64,000 nt of DNA from Skermania sp. ID1734 (GTDB taxonomy: Bacteria; Actinomycetota; Actinomycetes; Mycobacteriales; Mycobacteriaceae): the NCBI RefSeq assembly GCF_007489285.1, contig NZ_VLIY01000001.1, positions 186,001 to 250,000 on the forward strand, given 5' to 3'. Below the pieces are notes generated by a model. That model was not told the origin of the DNA and did no database searches. It was given only the letters and a program-made list of their open reading frames with translations. The translations under genes were made by a program, and so were the position numbers. The first letter of the stretch is position 1, and each line of letters begins with the position of its first letter. Positions 56,280 to 64,000 of this stretch are shown in pieces.

Positions 56280-57749
56280 CTAGCGGACACCGTCCCAGAG
56301 CTTGCGTTGGATCGGTCGCGGGTCAGTGACCGTCGATGAGTCGGTGTCGAACACCCGCACCACCCGGTCGTCCGGCGTGTAGGCCGGCCAGCCCGGGTCG
56401 CCGTCGACGATGAAGCGGACCCACGCCGCATGCATCTCATCGGCAATGTGCTGCGGCGGGTTCGGTCCGGTGAGCCGTTCGGTGCCCTGCGCGCCGAGCG
56501 TGTCGAACACGAACGCGATTTCCAGGGCATGGCAGGACCCGAGGCCCTCGATGGCGCGGGACGGCCACGCGAACTCGTACATGTGCGTCGGCGCCGCGCC
56601 GGCCCTCGCCTCCGCCAGGCGGACCGCGGGAATGCGGAAGAACCAATCCGTCATCAGCGCCGAAAGTCGCTCGCCGGGCGTGCCATCCGGATATGCCGTC
56701 GGCGCGTCGCGGACCCCGTATGCCGCCGCCGCGCCGGCGAGCGCCTCCTCGGTAACCTGCGCGGCGACACCGGAGGGCACCGAGAAGAAACGGAATTCGT
56801 CGGCGGTCGAACCGATGAGGACGGGCACATCACGACCGGCACCCGTGCTCACTGAATCGATAGGCAACGCCGGCAAAACGTCGCCATCGACAACCGGCTC
56901 GAATGCCATGAGGTCGACGGCCGCCTTGCCCCACCGGGCCACATCGCCGCTCAGCTGAATCTCTTGGCAGAGCGTGTCCTGCTCGGCCAGCACCAGCGCC
57001 GGCGGCACTTCGGCCAGCGCATCGCGCGTCGGCGGGACCCCGAGTCGTTGCGCGAGTTCGGTTGCAACGACTTGTGCAGATGCACGCGGCAGCGCGTGGT
57101 GACCGGCACCGCTCTGCAGAATCGCGGCGCGGAACAGGCCCGTCGACAGTGGCGAGCTGAGCAGACAACCGACGCTCATCCCGCCGGCGGACTCACCGCC
57201 AATGGTGACGCGCGCGGGATCGCCGCCGAAATGCGCGATGTTGTCCTGAACCCAGCGCAGCGCGGCGAGTTGATCGCGCAGGCCGATGTTCGTGTGTTCG
57301 TCGCCGAAATCGGCGAAGCCGAAGACACCCAGCCGATAGTTGATGGTCACGCACACGACGCCGTCGCGTGCGAACGCCGTGCCGTCGTACTGCGGGACCG
57401 CCCCGCTGCCGTTGCGGAAGGCGCCACCGTGGATCCAAACGAACACCGGCGCTGAACCGTTCACGTTCGGCGTCCACACGTTGAGGTTCAGGCACTCCTC
57501 GCCCGAGATTTCCGGTTCCGCGAGCAGTTCCGACGACGGCCACGGGTACGGGTTCTTGGGCACCGTCGGCCCGTAAGAAACGGCATCGCGCACCCCAACC
57601 CACGGCTCGACCGGCACCGACGGTTGCAACCAACCGGTTCTGGCCGGCGAGGCCGCGTACGGGACGCCGAGGAACCTGCTCACCTCCCCGGTGGTCGTGC
57701 CACGCACAGAACCGGACGGCAGCGCAACGACGGTGTCCATAGGCGCCAT
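56280..57749 (-). CDS. Type B carboxylesterase
   Basis: The 489-residue alpha/beta hydrolase of the para-nitrobenzyl esterase/cholinesterase type shows EECLNLNVWTPN, VFVWIHGGAFRNGSG (oxyanion hole), VTIGGESAGGMSVG (nucleophile Ser) and GSCHALEIAFVF (catalytic His). There is no signal peptide. Alternative start: ATG 57740. It hydrolyses small esters, physiological substrate unknown. Convergent with greA, 11 bp apart. Confidence 0.92.
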   Translation of the reverse strand: MAPMDTVVALPSGSVRGTTTGEVSRFLGVPYAASPARTGWLQPSVPVEPWVGVRDAVSYGPTVPKNPYPWPSSELLAEPEISGEECLNLNVWTPNVNGSAPVFVWIHGGAFRNGSGAVPQYDGTAFARDGVVCVTINYRLGVFGFADFGDEHTNIGLRDQLAALRWVQDNIAHFGGDPARVTIGGESAGGMSVGCLLSSPLSTGLFRAAILQSGAGHHALPRASAQVVATELAQRLGVPPTRDALAEVPPALVLAEQDTLCQEIQLSGDVARWGKAAVDLMAFEPVVDGDVLPALPIDSVSTGAGRDVPVLIGSTADEFRFFSVPSGVAAQVTEEALAGAAAAYGVRDAPTAYPDGTPGERLSALMTDWFFRIPAVRLAEARAGAAPTHMYEFAWPSRAIEGLGSCHALEIAFVFDTLGAQGTERLTGPNPPQHIADEMHAAWVRFIVDGDPGWPAYTPDDRVVRVFDTDSSTVTDPRPIQRKLWDGVR

Positions 57750-57785
57750 GCTGCCACGAACGGACCGCCTCGTCGCGTGGATGAC

Positions 57786-58958
57786 TCAGGCCAGCGCCTG
57801 CTCCAGATCGCCCACCAAATCCGCGGCGTCCTCGATACCTACGGACAGCCGCACCAGGTCCGCCGGGACCTCCAACTCCGACCCTTCGGTGGAGGCGTGC
57901 GTCATCGCGGCCGGGTGCTCGATCAGCGACTCCACCCCGCCGAGCGATTCGGCGAGCGTGAACACTTCGGTGCGCGAGCACAAATCGCGCGCGGCCTCGA
58001 TGCCCCCGGCCAGTCGCACCGACACCATGCCACCGAACCTGCGCATCTGCTTGGCCGCCACCGCATGCCCTGGGTGCTCGGCGAGTCCGGGGTAGATCAC
58101 GTGCGAGACAGCCGAGTGCCCGCTCAAGAACTCCGCGACCGCTTCGGCGTTGTCACTGTGTCGCTCCATTCGCAAGGCCAGCGTCTTGATCCCGCGCATG
58201 GTCAGGTACGCGTCGAACGGCCCCGGCACCGCACCGGCACCGTTCTGCAGGAACGCGAACGCGACGTCGAGCTCCTCGTCGTTGGTGACGAGCGCACCGC
58301 CGACCACATCGGAGTGCCCGCCGAGATATTTCGTCGTCGAGTGCAGGACCACATCGGCGCCCAGCGTCAGCGGCTGCTGCAGGTACGGAGAGGCAAAAGT
58401 GTTATCCACGACCAGCTTCGCGCCCCCGGCATGTGCCAATTCGGCGATCGCGGCGATGTCACCGACATTGAGCAGTGGATTGGTCGGCGTCTCGACCCAT
58501 ATCAACTTGGTGCTGGGCCGCATCGCCTCCCGCACGGCGGCGGGATCCGCGATCGGCGCAACCGAGTACTCGATGCCCCACTGGGTGAAGACCTTGTCGA
58601 TCAGCCGAAACGTGCCACCGTAGGCGTCGTTGGGGATCACCAGGTGGTCCCCGGGACGCAGCGCCGCTCGCAGCATGCAGTCAGTGGCCGCCATCCCGGA
58701 ACTGAATGCCCGTCCGTACGTTCCCGACTCGATGGCCGCCAGCGATGCCTCCAACGCGGAGCGCGTCGGGTTGCCCGTCCGCGCGTACTCGAACCCGCCG
58801 CGTAAACCGCCGACGCCGTCCTGGGCGAACGTCGAGCTCGCGTAGATCGGAACGTTGACCACCCCGGTCTGCGGGTCGGGATCGAACCCGGCGTGCACGG
58901 CCTTGGTGGAGAAACCCTGCCAGCGGTCGTGGTCGGCCTTGCTGCGCTGCTCGCTCAT
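57786..58958 (-). CDS. metB: Cystathionine gamma-synthase
   Basis: ATG 58958 gives 390 residues; a much longer open frame upstream is antisense to the acyl-CoA dehydrogenase gene. The PLP enzyme shows VPIYASSTFAQDGVGG, FEYARTGNPTRSALEASLAA, the AFSSGMAATDCML segment, and the PLP lysine in VLHSTTKYLGGHSDVVGGAL. It joins cysteine to an O-acyl homoserine in transsulfuration. With cbs downstream in the window both directions of the pathway may be present. Confidence 0.93.
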   Translation of the reverse strand: MSEQRSKADHDRWQGFSTKAVHAGFDPDPQTGVVNVPIYASSTFAQDGVGGLRGGFEYARTGNPTRSALEASLAAIESGTYGRAFSSGMAATDCMLRAALRPGDHLVIPNDAYGGTFRLIDKVFTQWGIEYSVAPIADPAAVREAMRPSTKLIWVETPTNPLLNVGDIAAIAELAHAGGAKLVVDNTFASPYLQQPLTLGADVVLHSTTKYLGGHSDVVGGALVTNDEELDVAFAFLQNGAGAVPGPFDAYLTMRGIKTLALRMERHSDNAEAVAEFLSGHSAVSHVIYPGLAEHPGHAVAAKQMRRFGGMVSVRLAGGIEAARDLCSRTEVFTLAESLGGVESLIEHPAAMTHASTEGSELEVPADLVRLSVGIEDAADLVGDLEQALA

Positions 58959-58997
58959 GGGGCCCAAGACTAGTGGAGCGGTTGTAGGTTGAAACTC

Positions 58998-60170
58998 ATG
59001 GCCGACACCGTGACCCTCGATGAATTGTTCGCGCTCGACGGGCTCCTGCAGCCCGAGGAACGCGACATTGCCGCGACGGTCCGCGCTTTCGTCGCGGAAC
59101 GAATTCGGCCGAACCTTGCCGACTGGTTCGAGGCGGGCACGGTACCGGCGCGCGAACTCGCCGCCGAGTTCGGAAAACTCGGACTGCTCGGCATGCATCT
59201 GCACGGCTACGGCTGCGCCGGAACGTCGGCCACCGCATACGGCCTGGCATGTCAGGAACTCGAGGCAGCCGATTCCGGGCTGCGCAGCATGGTGTCGGTC
59301 CAGGGCTCGCTGGCGATGACCGCGATTCACAAATACGGCTCGGAGAAGCAAAAACAGCAGTGGCTGTCCGGCATGGCCGCCGGCGATGTGCTGGGTTGTT
59401 TCGGGCTCACCGAGCCAGACTTCGGCTCCAACCCCGGCGGCATGCGCACCCGGGCCGTCAAGGACGGCTCGGACTGGATTCTCAATGGCTCCAAGATGTG
59501 GATCACCAACGGCACGGTGGCCGACGTCGCCATCGTGTGGGCGCAAACCGACGAGCGCATCAAGGGCTTCATCGTCCCCACCGACACCCCCGGGTTCAGC
59601 GCGCGCGAGATGCACAAGAAGCTTTCGCTGCGGGCGTCCATCACTGCCGAATTGAGCTTCGACGACCTCCGCCTGCCCGCCGACGCCGCACTCCCCGACG
59701 CTCGCGGTTTGGCCGGGCCGCTCGGTTGTCTCAACGAGGCACGGTTCGGGATCATTTTTGGTTCGATGGGCGCGGCCCGCGACTGCCTCGAAGCCGCCAT
59801 CGCCTACGCGCAATCGCGCGAAGTCTTCGACAAGCCGCTGGCGGCTTACCAACTGACGCAGGGCAAGATCGCCGACATGGCGGTCGAGTTGGGCAAGGGT
59901 CAGCTACTTGCCCTGCACCTCGGTCGGCTCAAGGACTCCGGTGCGCTGCGCAGCGAACAGGTCAGCGTCGGCAAGCTGAACAACACCCGCGCTGCGCTGG
60001 AGATTGCCCGCACCTGCCGAACCATATTGGGTGCCAACGGAATTACCTTGGAGTATCCGGTGCTGCGGCACGCCAACAACCTCGAGTCCGTGCTGACCTA
60101 CGAGGGCACCGCCGAGGTGCATCAACTCGTGATCGGCCAAGCGCTCACCGGTTCCAACGCGTTCCGCTGA
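58998..60170 (+). CDS. Acyl-CoA dehydrogenase, glutaryl-CoA dehydrogenase-like
   Basis: ATG 58998 (AGGTTGAA upstream) gives 390 residues. GCFGLTEPDFGSNPGGMRTR binds FAD and substrate, WILNGSKMWITNGTVADVAI follows, and the catalytic Glu lies in YEGTAEVHQLVIGQALTGSN. The ARFGI stretch and overall layout match glutaryl-CoA dehydrogenases, which oxidise and decarboxylate glutaryl-CoA to crotonyl-CoA. The gene is divergent from metB over a 39-bp gap. Substrate assignment is moderate. Confidence 0.9.
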   Translation: MADTVTLDELFALDGLLQPEERDIAATVRAFVAERIRPNLADWFEAGTVPARELAAEFGKLGLLGMHLHGYGCAGTSATAYGLACQELEAADSGLRSMVSVQGSLAMTAIHKYGSEKQKQQWLSGMAAGDVLGCFGLTEPDFGSNPGGMRTRAVKDGSDWILNGSKMWITNGTVADVAIVWAQTDERIKGFIVPTDTPGFSAREMHKKLSLRASITAELSFDDLRLPADAALPDARGLAGPLGCLNEARFGIIFGSMGAARDCLEAAIAYAQSREVFDKPLAAYQLTQGKIADMAVELGKGQLLALHLGRLKDSGALRSEQVSVGKLNNTRAALEIARTCRTILGANGITLEYPVLRHANNLESVLTYEGTAEVHQLVIGQALTGSNAFR

Positions 60171-60291
60171 CCCACCGCTCGCCTCTTTGCGGTGCTGCCG
60201 CACGCGAACCCGGTGCCGGGGCACAAGATCGCGCGCGTCGAGACGGTGGTTACCCTCGGTGCGCAACCACTTCCACCGATGGAGCTGACAC

Positions 60292-60750
60292 ATGGGTAGA
60301 TGGATGTCCTTGTTCGCGCGCGCGGCCGCGATCGGCAGTGCGGCGCTGATTCCACTTGCGGCAGCACCCGGCGCGGGCGCGACCACCACTGATTTCACGC
60401 AGACCCAGACTCTCGCCAACGGCGCGCTGATCTGCGGCGGCAACATTCGCGTGTGGGCCACCACCAGCCCGGACTGGCCGGACAAGGCAATCTTGAACAT
60501 GCAGTCCGGACCGCTGATCGGCTTCGGTGGCCCCTACCCGTTCGCGCCGGTGTGCAACGTCCCGGTCAACGTTGACTGGCGCAATCTCGACACCGGAGCG
60601 ACCGGTCGCTGGTCCGTCAACGTGGTGGCCGGCATGTACGGCAGCATCCAGTACGCGCTCTACCAGCCCACCGGGACCGGTCACATCACCGCGACCGTCA
60701 CCACGGGCTCACTGAACATCCCCGGCCACGGCGACTTCACCGTGCCCTGA
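60292..60750 (+). CDS. Secreted protein, 152 aa
   Basis: A signal peptide (ARAAAIGSAALIPLAAAPGA, cleavage after GAGA) is followed by a ~120-residue beta-rich domain with two Cys (LICGGNIRVW, FAPVCNVPVNV), probably one disulfide. Repeated Gly/Thr/Asn strands suggest an immunoglobulin- or MPT63-like fold. No enzyme motif is visible. Similar small secreted proteins are common in Nocardia and mycobacteria. Confidence 0.75.
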   Translation: MGRWMSLFARAAAIGSAALIPLAAAPGAGATTTDFTQTQTLANGALICGGNIRVWATTSPDWPDKAILNMQSGPLIGFGGPYPFAPVCNVPVNVDWRNLDTGATGRWSVNVVAGMYGSIQYALYQPTGTGHITATVTTGSLNIPGHGDFTVP

Positions 60751-60760
60751 GCAGGTGGGG

Positions 60761-62146
60761 TTACAAGCTCGCGCTCAACCAGGCCAGCAGGTCGTGGCGG
60801 GTGATCACACCCACCGGCTTGCCGTCGTCGACCACCATCAGCGCGTCGGTCTCCTCCAGTGACTTGGTCGCCGCGGAAACCGGTTCACCCGCACCGATCA
60901 GCGGGAACGGCGGGCTCATGTGCTTGGCCACCGAGTCGGTCAGGTGCGCGCGGCCTTCGAAGACCGCACTCAACAGGTCGCGTTCGGTGACGCTGCCCTG
61001 CACCTCACCGGCCATCACGGGCGGCTCGGCGCCGACCACCGGCATCTGCGAAACGCCGTACTCGCGCAAGATCTCGATGGCGTCGCGCAGGGTTTCGGAC
61101 GGGTGGGTGTGCACCAGATCCGGCAAGGCACCAGACTTACCGCGCAGCACGTCGCCGACTGTCGGTTCGCTGCGCTTGCCGTCGAGCGGAGTGCGCAGGA
61201 AGCCGTAGGAGCGCATCCAGTCGTCGTTGAAGATCTTCGACAGGTAGCCTCGCCCGCCGTCGGGAAGGAGCACCACCACGAGTGCGTCGGGGCCTTCGCG
61301 CTCGGCGACCTCGAGCGCCGCCACGACGGCCATGCCGCACGAACCCCCGACCAACAAGCCTTCCTCACGAGCGAGGCGGCGGGTCATCTCGAACGAATCC
61401 GCGTCCGAGACGGCGATGATTTCGTCCGGGACGGACGGGTCGTAGGCCGACGGCCAGAAATCCTCGCCGACGCCTTCCACAAGGTACGGACGACCGCTGC
61501 CCCCGGAATACACCGAGCCCTCCGGGTCCGCGCCGACCACCTTGACCTTGCCGCCGGAGACTTCCTTCAAGTAGCGGCCGGTTCCGGTGATGGTGCCGCC
61601 GGTGCCGACACCGCAGACGAAGTGCGTGACGCGGCCATCGGTGTCGCGCCAGATCTCCGGTCCGGTGGTTTCGTAGTGACTCGCCGGTCCGCCCGGGTTC
61701 GAGTACTGGTCCGGTTTCCATGCGCCATCGATCTCACGGACCAGGCGGTCGGAGACGCTGTAGTAGCTGTCGGGGTGGTCCGGCGGCACTGCGGTCGGGC
61801 AGACCACGACCTCGGCGCCGTAGGCGCGCAACACGTTTCGCTTGTCCTCGGAGACCTTGTCCGGGCAGACAAATACGCATTTGTAGCCGCGCTGCTGGGC
61901 GACAATGGCCAGGCCGACACCGGTGTTTCCCGACGTCGGCTCGACGATCGTGCCGCCCGGCCGGAGCTCTCCCGACTCCTCGGCCGCGTCGATCATCTTG
62001 ATCGCGATGCGGTCCTTCACGCTGCCGCCCGGGTTGAGGTACTCCACCTTCGCGGCAACGAGACCAGCGTTCGGCCCGGCGACCGAGCGAAGCCGCACCA
62101 GCGGCGTGTTCCCGATGAGTTCGCTGACGTGATCCGCGATGCGCAT
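60761..62146 (-). CDS. cbs: Cystathionine beta-synthase
   Basis: ATG 62146 gives the standard opening MRIADHVSELIGNTPLVRLR and 461 residues. The PLP lysine is in YLNPGGSVKDRIAIKMIDAA, and EPTSGNTGVGLAIVAQQRGY and VCGVGTGGTITGTGRYLKEV bind PLP and substrate. Two CBS regulatory domains end the protein (PTVGDVLRGKSGALPDLVHT, VAKHMSPPFPLIGAGEPVSA). It forms cystathionine from homocysteine and serine. Order with metB matches Rv1077/Rv1079. Confidence 0.95.
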   Translation of the reverse strand: MRIADHVSELIGNTPLVRLRSVAGPNAGLVAAKVEYLNPGGSVKDRIAIKMIDAAEESGELRPGGTIVEPTSGNTGVGLAIVAQQRGYKCVFVCPDKVSEDKRNVLRAYGAEVVVCPTAVPPDHPDSYYSVSDRLVREIDGAWKPDQYSNPGGPASHYETTGPEIWRDTDGRVTHFVCGVGTGGTITGTGRYLKEVSGGKVKVVGADPEGSVYSGGSGRPYLVEGVGEDFWPSAYDPSVPDEIIAVSDADSFEMTRRLAREEGLLVGGSCGMAVVAALEVAEREGPDALVVVLLPDGGRGYLSKIFNDDWMRSYGFLRTPLDGKRSEPTVGDVLRGKSGALPDLVHTHPSETLRDAIEILREYGVSQMPVVGAEPPVMAGEVQGSVTERDLLSAVFEGRAHLTDSVAKHMSPPFPLIGAGEPVSAATKSLEETDALMVVDDGKPVGVITRHDLLAWLSASL

Positions 62147-62282
62147 GCACCTATCGTTCCATGTCCGGGTCAGTTCCTTCGCGGGCTGGTTGGCTCCCAC
62201 TGAGTCGAACCGGCGTCGACCGTTGTCGGCGCGACCACGTAGATTCGAGGCAACGAACGTCACAAGGCTGTGAGGAGTCCCA

Positions 62283-63500
62283 ATGCCCGAAGCAGTAATC
62301 GTTTCCGCCGCCCGCTCGCCGATCGGTCGCGCCGGCAAGGGCTCGCTGGTGAGCATGCGCCCCGACGACCTCACCGTTCAGATGGTCCGGGCCGCGCTGG
62401 ACAAGGTCCCCGCTCTGGATCCGCACGACATCGACGACCTGATCCTCGGCTGCGGCTTGCCCGGCGGCGAGCAGGGCTACAACATGGGCCGCATCGTCGC
62501 AGTCGCCCTCGGTTACGACTTCCTGCCCGGCACCACCATCACCCGCTACTGTTCGTCGTCGTTGCAGACCACGCGCATGGCGTTCCACGCCATCAAGGCC
62601 GGCGAGGGCGACGTGTTCATCTCCGCCGGGGTCGAGACGGTCTCCCGGTTCGTGAAGGGCAACTCCGACGGCCTGCCGGACACCAAGAACCCGATTTTCG
62701 CCGACGCCGAGGAGCGTACGGCCAAGATGGCACAGGGCGGTGTTGACTGGCACGATCCGCGGGAAGACGGCCAACTGCCCGACGCCTACATCGCGATGGG
62801 TCAGACCGCCGAGAATGTCGTGAAGCTCACCGGCATTTCCCGCGAGGATCAGGACCGCTGGGGTGTCCGCTCGCAGAACCGCGCGGAGGAGGCCATCAAG
62901 AGCGGCCACTTCGAGCGAGAGATCACGCCGGTGACGCTGGCCGACGGCACGGTTGTCGCCAAGGATGACGGTCCCCGTTTTGGCACCACCTACGAGGCGG
63001 TGTCGCAGCTCAAGCCGGTCTTCCGCCCCGACGGCACCGTGACCGCGGGCAATGCCTGCCCGCTCAACGACGGCGCGGCGGCGCTGGTGATCATGAGCGA
63101 CACCAAGGCTCGCGAGTTGGGCCTCACGCCGCTGGCGCGGATTGTGTCCACCGCGGTGACGGGCCTGTCGCCGGAGATCATGGGCCTCGGTCCGATCGAG
63201 GCGTCCCGCAAGGCACTGAAGATCGCCGGCATGACGATCGACGACATCGACCTGGTCGAGATCAACGAGGCGTTCGCCGTGCAGGTCATCGGCTCGGCGC
63301 GGGAACTGAAGATCGACGAGGACAAGCTGAACGTCTCCGGCGGCGCGATCGCGCTCGGCCACCCGTTCGGCATGACCGGCGCGCGAATCACCGCGACACT
63401 GCTCAACAACCTGCAAAGCCACGACAAGCAGTTCGGCCTCGAGACCATGTGCGTCGGCGGTGGGCAGGGTATGGCGATGGTGCTGGAGCGGCTCAGCTAG
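62283..63500 (+). CDS. Acetyl-CoA acyltransferase (thiolase), FadA3-like
   Basis: GAGGAG lies 7-8 bases before ATG 62283. The 405-residue thiolase has the nucleophile Cys90 (TITRYCSSSLQTTRM), the LVEINEAFAVQVIGSARELK segment, GGAIALGHPFGMTGAR and the C-terminal Cys in ETMCVGGGQGMAMVLERL. The position next to cbs and the Bax-inhibitor gene matches M. tuberculosis fadA3 (Rv1074c). It functions in beta-oxidation or acetoacetyl-CoA turnover. Confidence 0.93.
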   Translation: MPEAVIVSAARSPIGRAGKGSLVSMRPDDLTVQMVRAALDKVPALDPHDIDDLILGCGLPGGEQGYNMGRIVAVALGYDFLPGTTITRYCSSSLQTTRMAFHAIKAGEGDVFISAGVETVSRFVKGNSDGLPDTKNPIFADAEERTAKMAQGGVDWHDPREDGQLPDAYIAMGQTAENVVKLTGISREDQDRWGVRSQNRAEEAIKSGHFEREITPVTLADGTVVAKDDGPRFGTTYEAVSQLKPVFRPDGTVTAGNACPLNDGAAALVIMSDTKARELGLTPLARIVSTAVTGLSPEIMGLGPIEASRKALKIAGMTIDDIDLVEINEAFAVQVIGSARELKIDEDKLNVSGGAIALGHPFGMTGARITATLLNNLQSHDKQFGLETMCVGGGQGMAMVLERLS

Positions 63501-63573
63501 CTTTCGCTGCGACGAGATCATGGCTATGTAGGCGTGCACCCGCAATTCGACTACTTATCCATGATCTCGGCGG

Positions 63574-63621
63574 AAACACACAAATGGGCGGTCACCATCG
63601 GTGACCGCCCATTGTGTGTTT
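63574..63621. terminator. Strong bidirectional terminator hairpin
   Basis: Bases 63574-63596 (AAACACACAAATGGGCGGTC and ACC) pair with 63600-63621 across the loop ATC, with a single bulged A: about 22 base pairs. The outer A/T bases give a T-run on both strands. It separates the convergent thiolase and Bax-inhibitor genes. Confidence 0.88.
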
Positions 63622-63626
63622 CTACG

Positions 63627-64000
63627 CTAATCGTTCTGGAAGTAGCTCAGCAGGCGCAGGATCTCGAGGTACAGCCAGACGAGCGTCACCGTCAGGCCCA
63701 GCGCCACACCCCACGCTTGCTTCTCCGGAACGCCCGCGCGGATCATCTTGTCCGCGGCGTCGAAGTCGAGCAGGAAGCTGAACGCTGCGATAGCGATGCA
63801 GACCAGGCTGAAGATGATGGCGACGGTGCCGCCGTCGCGCAGGCCCAGCCCGCCCGGCGTGAAGAAGCTCGCGATAATGTTGCCCAGCGCCAGCACGACC
63901 ACGCCGATGAGCGCACCGATCACCATGCGGGTCAACCGCGGCGTCACCCGGATCGCTCCCGTCTTGTAGACCACGAGCATGCCGGCGAACACACCGAAGG
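63627..64000 (-). CDS. Bax inhibitor-1/YccA-family membrane protein (5' end beyond window)
   Basis: Only the last ~124 residues are present. They hold about four membrane helices (MVIGALIGVVVLALGNIIAS, GGTVAIIFSLVCIAIAAFSF, WGVALGLTVTLVWLYLEILR) and the family signature DFDAADKMIRAGVPEKQAWG ending RLLSYFQND. Equivalent to Rv1072. It is thought to affect membrane ion leak or protease control. The start cannot be seen. Confidence 0.9.
   Translation of the reverse strand, partial: FGVFAGMLVVYKTGAIRVTPRLTRMVIGALIGVVVLALGNIIASFFTPGGLGLRDGGTVAIIFSLVCIAIAAFSFLLDFDAADKMIRAGVPEKQAWGVALGLTVTLVWLYLEILRLLSYFQND

Noticed and set aside
57786-59852. A 688-codon frame covering metB
   Set aside because: The part above 58958 is antisense to the acyl-CoA dehydrogenase gene; MetB begins at MSEQRSKADHDRW at 58958.

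Overview
The window is high-GC chromosomal DNA from an actinobacterium that makes mycolic acids and mycothiol (order Mycobacteriales; probably a Nocardia/Rhodococcus-like relative, genus not determined). The evidence is an antigen-85-type mycolyltransferase, a mycothiol conjugate amidase (mca), a short Z-prenyl diphosphate synthase, a lipid-droplet-associated protein, and a core gene order that reads as the Mycobacterium tuberculosis Rv1072-Rv1112 block: ychF, DUF6542, ispH, lipid-droplet protein, xseA-xseB, DUF4245, glpX, fum, phoH2, glyA, coaA, Z-FPP synthase, hemolysin III, DUF255, small membrane protein, mca, DUF4307, greA, metB, cbs, fadA3-like thiolase, Bax-inhibitor protein. No tRNA, rRNA or CRISPR array was seen, and no stretch over 300 bases lacks a gene.

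Layout. 1-8.2 kb: ClC channel (cut by the left edge), TauE/SafE permease, small membrane protein, enoyl-CoA hydratase, mycolyltransferase-like esterase, an MFS-GAP transporter pair, a secreted metalloprotease and a coiled-coil protein. 8.29-14.82 kb: a 6.5-kb integrative element inserted in the 3' end of ychF. 14.8-24.5 kb: ychF, methyltransferase, thiolase, sbcCD, rmuC, DUF6542. 24.6-32.8 kb: ispH, xseAB, glpX and two tandem fumarases (class I then class II). 32.8-37.7 kb: an accessory stretch with a SnoaL/TetR divergent pair, membrane proteins, a beta-lactamase-like hydrolase, an epoxide hydrolase and an LGFP lipoprotein. 37.8-48 kb: phoH2, glyA, a Balon-like release-factor homologue, a DUF885 peptidase, coaA, a VWA lipoprotein, Z-FPP synthase and hemolysin III. 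48.1-54.9 kb: MMPL transporter, adenylate cyclase, and the overlapping DUF255-small protein-mca operon. 55-64 kb: greA with a long structured leader, esterase, metB, glutaryl-CoA dehydrogenase-like enzyme, secreted protein, cbs, thiolase and a Bax inhibitor-1 homologue cut by the right edge.

The most interesting system is the element. Its ends can be placed directly: an 8-bp core (CGGAACTC on the + strand) lies at 8293-8300 and again at 14815-14822. Next to the left core is the displaced original C-terminus of YchF (FRFNV type, ending at 8274). Next to the right core the element supplies ychF with a new in-frame tail and stop. Inside are a large serine integrase, a leftward operon of eight small genes with a replication-initiator-like protein and an endonuclease VII homologue, a control region with hairpins and palindromes, and a second serine recombinase preceded by a 28-bp res-like site. 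No capsid, conjugation or recognised resistance gene is present.
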